DNA of 37,476 nt from Deinococcus alpinitundrae. Its GTDB lineage: Bacteria; Deinococcota; Deinococci; Deinococcales; Deinococcaceae. Each line of letters begins with the position of its first letter. The first letter of the stretch is position 1. The notes beneath the pieces were generated by a model. That model was not told where the DNA came from, ran no database searches, and saw nothing but the letters and a program-made list of their open reading frames with translations. The stretch covers positions 1-37,476 of the forward strand of contig NZ_WXZL01000029.1 in the NCBI RefSeq assembly GCF_009982895.1. Reading direction: 5' to 3'. Shown here in pieces: positions 31,252 through 37,476 of the stretch. The position numbers and the translations under genes are program-made.

Positions 31252-31752
31252 ATGATGACGCGATACCAGGCAGCCAATCTCGATGTGCAACTCCGGAGCG
31301 TTCAGGATGCCGATCTCGATGTCTTGTTTGCCCACCAGCAGGACCCTCAGGCTCGATACCTGGCCGCTTTTGTTTCGGAAGATCCATTCGACCGTGCGGC
31401 CTTTGATGGTCACTGGCAGCGCATCCGCAACAACCCTTCGGTCAGCGCTTTCGCGATTCTGGTTGACGGGAAGGTCGCCGGAGAGATTGGAGCCTTTGAC
31501 CGCGATGGGGACCGCGAGGTGACGTACTGGATTGATCAGGCATTTTGGGGCCGTGGTGTGGCAACAACCGCACTGAATCAACTCCTCTTGCTTGAGAGAC
31601 AGCGGCCTCTGCATGGACGCGTTGTGGCTGACAATGTCGCCTCTCAGCGCGTTTTGAAGAAGTGTGGATTCGCCGAATATGACCGAGCGCGTGGTTATGC
31701 GAACGGACGAGGTGAAGAAGTGGTCGAGATTCTCTTCCGGCTTGACGATTGA
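31252..31752 (+). CDS. GNAT-family N-acetyltransferase
   Basis: ATGATG at 31252 with GAGGG 5-6 nt upstream. A 166-aa GNAT: LRSVQDADLDVLFAHQQDP, beta strand FAILVDGKVAGEIGAFDRDG, the acetyl-CoA loop (YWIDQAFWGRGVATTALNQL, a QxxGxG/A variant) and the C-terminal VADNVASQRVLKKCGFAEYD block. The overall style is that of ribosomal-protein or small-molecule acetyltransferases (RimJ-like). Substrate unknown. Confidence 0.88.
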   Translation: MMTRYQAANLDVQLRSVQDADLDVLFAHQQDPQARYLAAFVSEDPFDRAAFDGHWQRIRNNPSVSAFAILVDGKVAGEIGAFDRDGDREVTYWIDQAFWGRGVATTALNQLLLLERQRPLHGRVVADNVASQRVLKKCGFAEYDRARGYANGRGEEVVEILFRLDD

Positions 31753-31758
31753 TCGGCA

Positions 31759-31875
31759 TCAGCGGAAAAGCCGTTGCCCTTCGGCGATACCGAGAGCGGC
31801 TTGGAGGAACTTCCGGTGCTTCGGAGCGAGGGCCGCACCCAACTCCTCGGCAGTCTTGGATGGCTTGTCAGACAT
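31759..31875 (-). CDS. 38-aa protein, probable truncated terminase-small-subunit relative
   Basis: ATG at 31875 is preceded by AAAGGAGGTG about 10 nt upstream. The product MSDKPSKTAEELGAALAPKH then RKFLQAALGIAEGQRLFR resembles the first turn of terminase small subunits (LxPKxRxFxxA). Its leader and first 15 codons are nearly identical to those of the gene at 33914-34006, so it is one of two duplicated, C-terminally truncated copies. Confidence 0.5.
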   Translation of the reverse strand: MSDKPSKTAEELGAALAPKHRKFLQAALGIAEGQRLFR

Positions 31876-31946
31876 GAGTACGAACACCTCCTTTAGGCTG
31901 AGGAGTGGATAAAGACGCGAAGGTGTACACCATAAGGAGCAAAGCC

Positions 31947-32072
31947 GTGACTTGGCAAAGATCAGGCATGGACATTGGCTCGACAGAGCAATACTTCGTC
32001 TCTGTCAATGGTGTCGGGAAGTACGTCTTTGATCTTGAAGATCAAGCAGCTAAGCAAAATAGGGTACGGTGA
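31947..32072 (+). CDS. Possible 41-aa protein
   Basis: GTG at 31947 has AAGGAG 6-7 nt upstream. The product reads MTWQRSGMDIGSTEQYFVSV followed by NGVGKYVFDLEDQAAKQNRVR. Downstream, a different frame shows VTCPNCECLQAPICELE, so this may be the start of a longer, frameshifted gene. AT-richer than its surroundings. No family recognised. 32073-32439 has nothing else that I can support. Confidence 0.35.
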   Translation: MTWQRSGMDIGSTEQYFVSVNGVGKYVFDLEDQAAKQNRVR

Positions 32073-32439
32073 GGGCATCTCGGACGTGACCTGCCCGAAT
32101 TGTGAATGCCTCCAAGCGCCCATCTGCGAATTGGAAGTGCGGCTCGCGCAGTCCGGTCAGACTTACGATCAGCCCACAGCTAAAACCAAGTTTGGCAAAA
32201 GAAGCCCAAGGGGGACGCTAGAAAGGCGTTCCATCTCCTGGTAGATAAGTGAAATCTAGAAACCACGTTGAAGTGTCTTTGCTTACAAGGGTCTAGGTAG
32301 CATTTTTATAAGGACATCCTTCTTCCTCGACTTTCTTTCATGCTGAGTTGTTACCCTTCACCTTCCTATACATGAGGACTCGCGGGGATTTGTTCGGAGC
32401 TTTCAACGTCTAGACGTCGAAGGCCCTCAGGAGATGGTT

Positions 32440-33441
32440 ATGGGAATCCAAAAACGCAACCTGTTTATGAGCTTGAGGTTGAAGTTGCTACTGTCGTTTT
32501 CCCTGATTTTCACTCTGGTATTCACTGCCATATTCTGGTGGTTTTATACCTTCTCGACCCATACAGCTAGAGCCCAGCTAGATGATTACGTTCAAGCATA
32601 CCTCGCGGCTACTGCATCAGGCATCAATGGAGACGACTTCGAGAAACTATTGCGCTTTCCTGCTGGCTCTGCACCTGACAGCCCGATCTACCGGCGACAA
32701 CAGGCATGGCTGGAAGGACTGCACACTATTGAACCGGATGAAGTGTCATATACCGTCTTGCCGAAGAGCCGCACCGAGTATCAAATAGTCGGTGATCCAC
32801 TTAGAAAGACTGATCCGAAGCACGCCACGATCTTCATGAAGACGTATAAGCTCTCGGAACTCAAAGCCCCACCCAGTGACGGCGGTACGAACCTCACGCC
32901 CTATAAGGACAGCAACGGCGCTGTTACTGTAACGGGCTCCAAGGCAATAACAAATTCTAAGGGAGACATGGTGGGCGGTATAGGCGTGATATTCAATATG
33001 ACCCACGTCCAAAAGGTTCAGCAGGCGATCAAAGATCAGATCTGGCTAGTCTTCCTGGTCAGTTACATGGTAACGTTTACTTTCGTATACTTTGTTTCCA
33101 CGCTGTTGACCCAGCCGATTGGCCGCTTGACGAGCATGGCTTCCCGCGTGGGCCATGGCGACTACACGAGTAACTTCGCTGAATTCGAACGTTCTCAGCT
33201 GCGCGATGAAATCAGCACGTTGGGCGCCGTCTTCGCACAGATGGTGGAACAGGTTCATAAACGTGAGCAAACCCTAAAACATGAAGTGCAAAGCCTGCGT
33301 ATTGAGATTGACGGCGCCCGAAAAGCTAAGGAAGTCAAGGAGATCGTGGAGACGGACAACTTCCGTAATTTGAAAGACAAAGCAAAGGAGATGCGTAGCC
33401 GGGCGCAAGGCGCAGGTCGCACCTTGATTCCTGAGGGTTAA
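32440..33441 (+). CDS. Membrane sensor with HAMP domain and no output domain
   Basis: From ATG 32440 (AGGAG at 6-7 nt) about 333 aa. TM1 (LKLLLSFSLIFTLVFTAIFW, about 11-33), a periplasmic Cache-like region of about 165 residues (YVQAYLAATASGINGDDFEK; GDPLRKTDPKHATIFMKTYK), TM2 (IWLVFLVSYMVTFTFVYFVS, about 205-226), a HAMP linker (TQPIGRLTSMASRVGHGDYT) and a coiled coil. It ends VETDNFRNLKDKAKEMRSRA, a tail I recall from HAMP proteins of cyanobacteria that pair with separate signalling enzymes. No kinase, cyclase or MCP domain follows, so it must work through a partner. Codon use is AT-richer than that of the c-di-GMP genes. Confidence 0.8.
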   Translation: MGIQKRNLFMSLRLKLLLSFSLIFTLVFTAIFWWFYTFSTHTARAQLDDYVQAYLAATASGINGDDFEKLLRFPAGSAPDSPIYRRQQAWLEGLHTIEPDEVSYTVLPKSRTEYQIVGDPLRKTDPKHATIFMKTYKLSELKAPPSDGGTNLTPYKDSNGAVTVTGSKAITNSKGDMVGGIGVIFNMTHVQKVQQAIKDQIWLVFLVSYMVTFTFVYFVSTLLTQPIGRLTSMASRVGHGDYTSNFAEFERSQLRDEISTLGAVFAQMVEQVHKREQTLKHEVQSLRIEIDGARKAKEVKEIVETDNFRNLKDKAKEMRSRAQGAGRTLIPEG

Positions 33442-33458
33442 AAGTAGCAAAGAGAAAA

Positions 33459-33540
33459 GGGAACGCCCGGATTCGAACCGGATCAGGCTTTGGCACTCGC
33501 TATCACTGCTCGGTGCTGTTGCCATTCCGCCTGGATTCCC
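33459..33540 (-). tRNA. tRNA-like sequence, probably degenerate
   Basis: On the minus strand the 82-nt stretch has a good T-arm (TCCGG-TTCGAAT-CCGGG). Its ends pair as an acceptor (GGGAAT with GTTCCC plus one mismatch), and a D-arm-like GGCGGAATGGCA of class II (Leu/Ser) tRNAs is present. The anticodon arm does not fold normally: no 5-bp stem with a 7-nt loop and U33 was found. No CCA is encoded. It may be a tRNA relic or an attachment-site remnant at the edge of imported DNA. Confidence 0.4.
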
Positions 33541-33710
33541 AAACTGCAGCTCAGTCCTCACCGTCGCCCGTGCCCAGGCTGCTGCCGGGCGGGGTCTACT
33601 CTGCTGAAACGGGACGGCTACGACGCCGGCCAGTTCGCCTTCGCCTCTTTCGCCTTGCGGGTATTGGTGTTGATGGGACTCCAACCAGTGCTTCTTGCGG
33701 GGACTAACAT

Positions 33711-33929
33711 ATGGCCATGAGCGAGGAATCGAGCTTCAAAGCTGCCGTGGAGATTGCCCTTGCCAAGAAAGGAATCACAGTTGATGACCTTTCAACCAGA
33801 ATGGGAACGCACAAAAATATGCTGATTAGACTCATTAACGAGGAGCACTCGATCAACCCCAGTCCGTTATTGCCCCGTCTCCTTGAGGCGTTGGACATAG
33901 AAATAGAAATCATTTACCGGGTGAAGTAA
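33711..33929 (+). CDS. Small HTH (XRE/HipB-like) protein
   Basis: A 72-aa protein, MAMSEESSFKAAVEIALAKK, with an HTH core GITVDDLSTRMGTHKNMLIR and the C-terminal ALDIEIEIIYRVK typical of antitoxin-type XRE proteins (ALGLELE). No toxin gene is adjacent on the same strand, so it may be an orphan regulator. GGGGA lies about 10 nt upstream of ATG. It converges with the 30-aa gene at 33914 (16-bp overlap). AT-richer than most of the window. Confidence 0.65.
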   Translation: MAMSEESSFKAAVEIALAKKGITVDDLSTRMGTHKNMLIRLINEEHSINPSPLLPRLLEALDIEIEIIYRVK

Positions 33930-34006
33930 GCCTCGACGAACCTGCGGTGGCGCGGCTGCAGAACCGCACCCAGCTCTTCGGCAGTCTTGGATGGCTTGTC
34001 AGACAT
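33914..34006 (-). CDS. 30-aa protein, second truncated terminase-small-subunit relative
   Basis: MSDKPSKTAEELGAVLQPRH then RRFVEAYFTR and a stop. Leader AAAGGAGGTG and spacing to ATG match the gene at 31759-31875. The RHRRFVEAYF segment fits the start of terminase small subunits (RRFVEAYL..GN). The gene is cut short exactly where the +-strand HTH gene ends, indicating truncation by recombination. Confidence 0.5.
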   Translation of the reverse strand: MSDKPSKTAEELGAVLQPRHRRFVEAYFTR

Positions 34007-34038
34007 GAGTGCGAACACCTCCTTTGGTAGGGTGAGGA

Positions 34039-34338
34039 ATGGAAAATCAGGAATTTATATCTCTACTTCAAGTCGATGAACATGCTTCGGACCAACTGAA
34101 GCAACTCTTAAATTTGGGGGCACGACTAGAAATTGACGACGACACCCAAGAGGTCGTGGTAAAAGGCCCTCACGTAGGAGAATTAATAGAGCAGGAGTAC
34201 GAACTCACGCGACAGAAATTAGCATCACTCAATAATGAGGCCAGTCGCAGGAAAACGGCTTACCTTTTGCTACTCAATGCCCATCGAGCTTACTTGGGCC
34301 TCGCGCTAGCTGAAGACATCACTCTGAGAAATCCGTAG
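34039..34338 (+). CDS. Hypothetical 99-aa protein
   Basis: Begins MENQEFISLLQVDEHASDQL; helical and acidic with an amphipathic C-terminal helix (RKTAYLLLLNAHRAYLGLAL). A TAGGGT box stands 5 nt before ATG, fitting a leaderless start. AT-rich codon use sets it apart from its surroundings. A strong terminator follows. No family recognised. Confidence 0.6.
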   Translation: MENQEFISLLQVDEHASDQLKQLLNLGARLEIDDDTQEVVVKGPHVGELIEQEYELTRQKLASLNNEASRRKTAYLLLLNAHRAYLGLALAEDITLRNP

Positions 34339-34352
34339 GTTCATGCGGTTAT

Positions 34353-34386
34353 GAAAAAAGCGCCCACTTAGGGCGCTTATGCTTTT
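34353..34386 (+). terminator. Rho-independent terminator
   Basis: AAGCGCCC and GGGCGCTT flank a 5-6 nt loop, preceded by an A-run and followed by ATGCTTTTTC; ends the gene at 34039 and may act on both strands. Confidence 0.8.
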
Positions 34387-34434
34387 TCCGACCACGGGTT
34401 GAACTTTATCAAATCATAACGAAAAACTCGCAGT

Positions 34435-34980
34435 CTAATCAAGCCCCCCAGATCGCATTGCCGAGCGACAAAGCGGCAGGTAGTGGGTTGCCGCCTCATC
34501 ACCAAACGTCGCAGCCAAAGTCAGTAGGGCCACCCCGATAGCTGCAGAACGCTGACGTGGGGACGCCCAGCCGCCATCACGCAGCAGGCTGGCTGGGCCG
34601 CTGCCATGTCGAAGCTTATGCAACACCTGCCCGACTTGGCGCTGCTCGGGCACGGGCGAACGCTCCCACTCGCTGATCTTGTCGGCGAGACGGCCTTCGT
34701 AGATCTCGCCAGCCGGTGTGTTCAGCACCCTGGAGTCGGCGACTCCAGCTTCACCCAGGGTCGAGAAGTCGGGATCAGGGCGGAAAGCGGCGTAGTTCAT
34801 TTTCGGGAGCCGCACGGTGGCCGCTCGGGTTTCCCAGTTGCGGATGATCTTGAGCCATGCTTCGGCGTGCTCACGCGCCAGCTGACCCTGGCTGGCAAGC
34901 TTGATGCCGCGCGACTTGGCCACATAGCGACGGCGCTGTTTGGGTTGTGTCATTAGGTGGGCCTCCAGGGTCAGGGTCAT
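34435..34980 (-). CDS. Hypothetical 181-aa protein, last gene of the nuclease operon
   Basis: ATG at 34980 overlaps the stop of the preceding 59-aa gene (ATGA). The product has a basic N-terminus (TQPKQRRRYVAKSRGIKLAS), a central region with NYAAFRPDPDFSTLGEAGVA and a helical C-terminus. No family recognised; the size and context suggest a phage-derived accessory protein. Confidence 0.6.
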   Translation of the reverse strand: MTLTLEAHLMTQPKQRRRYVAKSRGIKLASQGQLAREHAEAWLKIIRNWETRAATVRLPKMNYAAFRPDPDFSTLGEAGVADSRVLNTPAGEIYEGRLADKISEWERSPVPEQRQVGQVLHKLRHGSGPASLLRDGGWASPRQRSAAIGVALLTLAATFGDEAATHYLPLCRSAMRSGGLD

Positions 34981-35156
34981 GATTTGTCTTTCAGCGCTTT
35001 GCGCTTGCGCCGGGTCAGCTTGCGGCCCTTGCTCGGCTTGACTGGCGGTAAAGGCTCGACGACCAGGCGGGCTCGAGCTTCCAGGGTCTTCCGGCGCTTC
35101 TGCACGTCGAGGGTGTGCCGGGTCGTGAGTGGCCAGCGCTCAGCGAAGCTGGTCAT
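34977..35156 (-). CDS. Very basic 59-aa protein
   Basis: From ATG 35156, which overlaps the stop of the nuclease gene (ATGA): MTSFAERWPLTTRHTLDVQK ... ending PSKGRKLTRRKRKALKDKS. The tail is strongly positive and likely binds nucleic acid. No family recognised. Coupled on both sides by 4-bp overlaps. Confidence 0.55.
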   Translation of the reverse strand: MTSFAERWPLTTRHTLDVQKRRKTLEARARLVVEPLPPVKPSKGRKLTRRKRKALKDKS

Positions 35157-35620
35157 GCGAGCCGCCCACCGCCGACCGCGTCCATGAGGAAGTCGCTCAA
35201 GAACTGCCAGTAGGGCATGTGGCCATTGCTGGGCAGGATGCGGACCCACCACGTCGATTGCCCATTCCAGCGGTGGGCGATGACCGGCAACTTGTCCGGT
35301 CCCGCGTCCCGTCTGGCCTGTGCCTCCCACGTTTTGATCTGGGCAGGGCTGAACATTTTGCAGTCGGCCATGCGCTTCACTTCAAAGTGAATCCAGGCCA
35401 GCGCCTCGCAGCGCACGTCTGGCGAGTTTGCACCGCCCGCGTGCTGCTGGCCTCGTGTGGCAGGGAACCCGGCGTCAGTCAGAGCACGGGTGAACTCGCG
35501 CTCGCCATCGGCTCCTTTGCGCCTGGAGTTGACAGGCTTCTTCTTGAGAGTAGACTCGTCTTTGCCTCTGTTTGAGCGCGACGCGACGCTGCTCACGGAG
35601 GCTTTTTGCTGCCGTGTCAT
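35153..35620 (-). CDS. PD-(D/E)XK nuclease, Holliday-junction-resolvase-like
   Basis: A 155-aa protein. The basic N-terminus (MTRQQKASVSSVASRSNRGK) is followed by the nuclease core: GADGEREFTRALTDAGFPAT with the leading glutamate, RGQQHAGGANSPDV (the PD of the motif) and WIHFEVKRM (ExK), then a helix and strands. This order, E...RG..GG..SPDV...(E)VK, is that of phage Holliday-junction resolvases and VRR-like nucleases. It overlaps both neighbours by 4 bp in a five-gene operon. Confidence 0.75.
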   Translation of the reverse strand: MTRQQKASVSSVASRSNRGKDESTLKKKPVNSRRKGADGEREFTRALTDAGFPATRGQQHAGGANSPDVRCEALAWIHFEVKRMADCKMFSPAQIKTWEAQARRDAGPDKLPVIAHRWNGQSTWWVRILPSNGHMPYWQFLSDFLMDAVGGGRLA

Positions 35621-35805
35621 GGCGTACCCCCCTCAGTCACGGCCGACACCAGCACGTCTGCTGGATCGCAGTCTTGAGCAGCTTCCCGAACTCGGCTCAG
35701 GTTCGAGCGGACGTAGGCCCTGACCGCGTCCTCGTCATCAGGGTCAATCCGATCCGGCAGAGAGACACGGATATTCCAGATCTCGACGATTGCGACGGCG
35801 CTCAC
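35617..35805 (-). CDS. Hypothetical 62-aa acidic protein
   Basis: GTG at 35805 overlaps the stop of the 29-aa gene. MSAVAIVEIWNIRVSLPDRI then DPDDEDAVRAYVRSNLSRVR: a strand followed by helices. Overlaps the nuclease gene start by 4 bp. No family recognised. Confidence 0.5.
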   Translation of the reverse strand: MSAVAIVEIWNIRVSLPDRIDPDDEDAVRAYVRSNLSRVREAAQDCDPADVLVSAVTEGGTP

Positions 35806-35891
35806 GGCTGCGCCTCAGCTGTTGTAGACTCGCCGCTGTCTCCGCTTGAGCGCCCAGCAGTGCTCGCGGAGGCGATTTGTTGCCGCGTCAT
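35802..35891 (-). CDS. Possible 29-aa leader gene of the nuclease operon
   Basis: ATG at 35891 gives MTRQQIASASTAGRSSGDSG then ESTTAEAQP. Its first residues repeat the N-terminus of the nuclease (MTRQQKAS), suggesting that a 5' gene segment was duplicated. The TGA overlaps the next start (GTGA). It is short, so support rests on the overlap chain. Confidence 0.4.
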   Translation of the reverse strand: MTRQQIASASTAGRSSGDSGESTTAEAQP

Positions 35892-35909
35892 GATCTGACC
35901 TGAGCCGTG

Positions 35910-35951
35910 TAGGCTAAGCGGTAGGAAGGTTAGGCTACGCGGCAGGAAGGT
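35910..35951 (+). repeat. 21-bp tandem duplication in a divergent promoter
   Basis: TAGGCTAAGCGGTAGGAAGGT (35910-35930) is followed directly by a copy with two differences (35931-35951). Each unit contains TAGGCT, a -10-like box, and AGGAAGG, a Shine-Dalgarno sequence. It lies between the minus-strand operon (35891) and the gene at 35959. Confidence 0.75.
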
Positions 35952-35958
35952 GCAGTGT

Positions 35959-36396
35959 ATGGACGAAAAACCGATGTACCTCATTGACGGGCTGTTGGTG
36001 CACGGTCTTCCAGCCACACGGGAAGACGCCACAGAGGACCTCGACGACGCCGTCAGAAACGCGGCGAAGTTCTGGAACGTGACGGTGAGCGAGTTGCTGG
36101 TCCTCAAAGAAGTGGCGATCGCCATCAGCGGAATCGTGCAGGAAATGGCGTTCATGGTCATTCCGAAGTCCCGTGTGTCGGCGATCTGCCTTCCGCCGTA
36201 CTCGGCTCGGACGGGCCTTGAGTTCTTGAAACAGAAAGGCTTGGCCCCGGAGATACCACTCTCTCCAGTGGGCGCCGCAGACCGTCTGGAGGAACTCGCG
36301 AAGATCCTCCCAGGTGTCCCGACAAGAGCAGAACTGGACAGAGTAAAAGCGGGCGCAGATGCGGCCAAAGCCCGAAGGAAGTCGAGGACATCGTGA
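35959..36396 (+). CDS. Hypothetical 145-aa protein
   Basis: ATG at 35959, 8 nt after the second AGGAAGG (a GTG at 35950 is also in frame). Begins MDEKPMYLIDGLLVHGLPAT; middle helix KFWNVTVSELLVLKEVAIAI; basic C-terminus (ADAAKARRKSRTS). No family recognised. Its transcription start may be set by the tandem 21-bp repeat. Confidence 0.6.
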   Translation: MDEKPMYLIDGLLVHGLPATREDATEDLDDAVRNAAKFWNVTVSELLVLKEVAIAISGIVQEMAFMVIPKSRVSAICLPPYSARTGLEFLKQKGLAPEIPLSPVGAADRLEELAKILPGVPTRAELDRVKAGADAAKARRKSRTS

Positions 36397-36545
36397 CGGG
36401 CGCTGCCCAGCGGGGCTTTTCTTCCTGCACTGGCCGCGCCTCCGCCGGGCTGACATAGCGCGAAGGTGGGGTGAGACGGGGGATTTCGCTGGGCTGGACT
36501 ATGGCATTTTTCTGCATGGTCCCGATGTCATTTGGTGTCATGGTT

Positions 36546-36689
36546 TCAAGCCTCCAGGTCGACGAGCCTGCGCTTGCTGGCCCGGTTGAGAAAGACGATG
36601 GCGAGCACGACCAGGTGGAAGTCCTCGCTGGCCCGGTAGTGGAATTGCGGCAGCGCGTTCGGTGGGCTATCGGCCTTGTCCCAAAAGCG
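36546..36689 (-). pseudogene. Coding relic, possibly a transposase C-terminus
   Basis: A minus-strand frame without start reads RFWDKADSPPNALPQFHYRA then SEDFHLVVLAIVFLNRASKR and RLVDLEA to TGA. The helix-rich, basic ending resembles IS transposase C-termini, but I cannot assign a family. The remainder of 36397-36715 holds only one GTCATTT repeat (36527). Confidence 0.3.
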
Positions 36690-36703
36690 TCAGGCCACCT
36701 CCT

Positions 36704-36709
36704 TAGGCT
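36704..36709 (+). promoter_or_regulatory. Leaderless -10 box for gene at 36716
   Basis: TAGGCT, 6 nt, ATG at 36716. Confidence 0.5.
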
Positions 36710-36715
36710 GTTGGT

Positions 36716-37476
36716 ATGAGCGCAGGTGCGGTGGCCGGACTGGGGGGCATCGGCGCAGCCATGGCCATATTCGGCGGCCTGTTCATCTGGGCGCTGCGCC
36801 GGGGAGTTCAGGAACGTGCCAGGGCGTTGCAGGCGGCTGGATCCATCCGGCGATTTGCCCGTGCCCAGGGCTGGACCTTTTCCGAGCCTGCTGGCGCCGT
36901 GCTGTGGCGGGTATCGCACGGCGGCTGGGAACTCAAGTGGTCTGAGGGAGACAGCGACAATGCGGCCAGCTTGACGTTCACCGCGGCGTGGCCCGCTCCA
37001 GACCGCTTGCCAGTGGTCATTCTGAGCCGCCAAGCCCTGGGAAACTGGCAGGGGCCCGGTGGAAAGGTGAGCCTGACCCTGGCCACTCTTCTGATGACGG
37101 CGCTGTGGCCGGAACAAGGCCGCAAAGTCCAAACCATTAAAAAGCTGCTCCAGACGCAGCCGCTGCCGCTGACTGGCGCGTGGCTGCTCCTGGGGGCCAC
37201 GCCAGCTCAGAAGCGACAGCTTGAGCAGTCGGGCGCGGCTGAAGCGCTGCGGGTCTTGCCTGCCACCGATCAGGCCTGGCAGCGCTGCTCGGCTGGCTGG
37301 AATGCCCGGGGCGTCCAGATCACGGTGCCAGAACCCACGGTGTCTGTAGCACTCGTTGCGCAGGTCGTTCGCCTGGGTGGAATGAACCCCCTCGAGCGGA
37401 CCAACGGCCAAGCCACTTCGCCCAGACCAGCCGCTAGGCTGCTCACAGCGCGAAGGAGCCTCAATGCCAGGACGCA
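36716..37476 (+). CDS. Membrane-anchored hypothetical protein, 3' end cut by window
   Basis: The frame from ATG 36716 is open to the window end (253 codons). One N-terminal transmembrane helix (GAAMAIFGGLFIWALRRGV) precedes a soluble part with SIRRFARAQGWTFSEPAGAV, WRVSHGGWELKWSEGDSDNA and LTLATLLMTALWPEQGRKVQ. I do not recognise the family. A leaderless -10 supports the start. A Shine-Dalgarno (AAGGAG) and ATG near 37464 may begin a further gene, in which case this one could end soon after the window. Confidence 0.6.
   Translation, partial: MSAGAVAGLGGIGAAMAIFGGLFIWALRRGVQERARALQAAGSIRRFARAQGWTFSEPAGAVLWRVSHGGWELKWSEGDSDNAASLTFTAAWPAPDRLPVVILSRQALGNWQGPGGKVSLTLATLLMTALWPEQGRKVQTIKKLLQTQPLPLTGAWLLLGATPAQKRQLEQSGAAEALRVLPATDQAWQRCSAGWNARGVQITVPEPTVSVALVAQVVRLGGMNPLERTNGQATSPRPAARLLTARRSLNART

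Noticed and set aside
36158..37411. 417-codon minus-strand frame
   Set aside because: It lies opposite two better frames (35959-36396 and the open frame from 36716) and has shadow-like Ser/Pro/Arg composition with no promoter or ribosome site.
1..37476. CRISPR array
   Set aside because: No regularly spaced direct repeats with unique spacers; the repeats found are short arrays, tandem duplications or dispersed copies.

Overview
The window looks like part of a plasmid or megaplasmid from a Deinococcus-type bacterium. The DNA is GC-rich. Many genes have no leader: a TANNNT -10 box lies 5-6 nt in front of the ATG (at 4778, 10976, 11174, 11620, 14194, 16889, 28049 and 36704), a pattern known from Deinococcus. 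It carries a short ParA with a ribbon-helix-helix partner, many small unrecognised genes, IS elements and phage-type gene fragments. The assignment to Deinococcus is inference; the features listed are read from the sequence.

Layout. 1-5.2 kb is scrambled by insertion: a GGDEF gene cut by the window edge, a TIR-bounded cassette that itself carries an IS5-family element, a transposase relic, three small enzyme-like genes (VOC, lipocalin-like, DUF1801), and an SH3-DUF3761 gene split by a GGDEF-bearing segment. 5.2-8.3 kb holds small genes separated by a repeated intergenic motif, a three-gene operon with two winged-helix proteins, and a small exported protein. 8.6-11.0 kb is a triple-GAF, phytochrome-like histidine kinase. 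11.1-12.6 kb is a partition module (ParA plus RHH protein) flanked by arrays of TAGCTA-like motifs.

12.7-25.9 kb is a cyclic-di-GMP island. It contains a six-TM GGDEF protein, a GAF-HD-GYP phosphodiesterase, a 5TMR-GGDEF protein, a LOV-PAS-PAS-PAS-GAF-HD-GYP protein translationally coupled to a GGDEF protein broken by a one-base deletion, and a PAS-GAF-GGDEF-EAL protein. With the GGDEF genes at 1-408 and 3993-4771, the window encodes six GGDEF domains, one EAL domain and two HD-GYP domains. Together with the kinase this suggests a plasmid-borne sensory (probably light and redox) cyclic-di-GMP module under active rearrangement.

26-37.5 kb is accessory DNA: a VOC protein, long intergenic repeats, winged-helix proteins (one with three tandem wHTH units), a lone phage terminase small subunit plus two truncated relatives, a GNAT acetyltransferase, a TM-HAMP protein without an output domain, a degenerate tRNA-like element next to AT-richer DNA, and a run of five start/stop-overlapping genes that includes a PD-(D/E)XK nuclease of the Holliday-resolvase kind. 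The window ends inside a membrane-anchored protein of unknown function.
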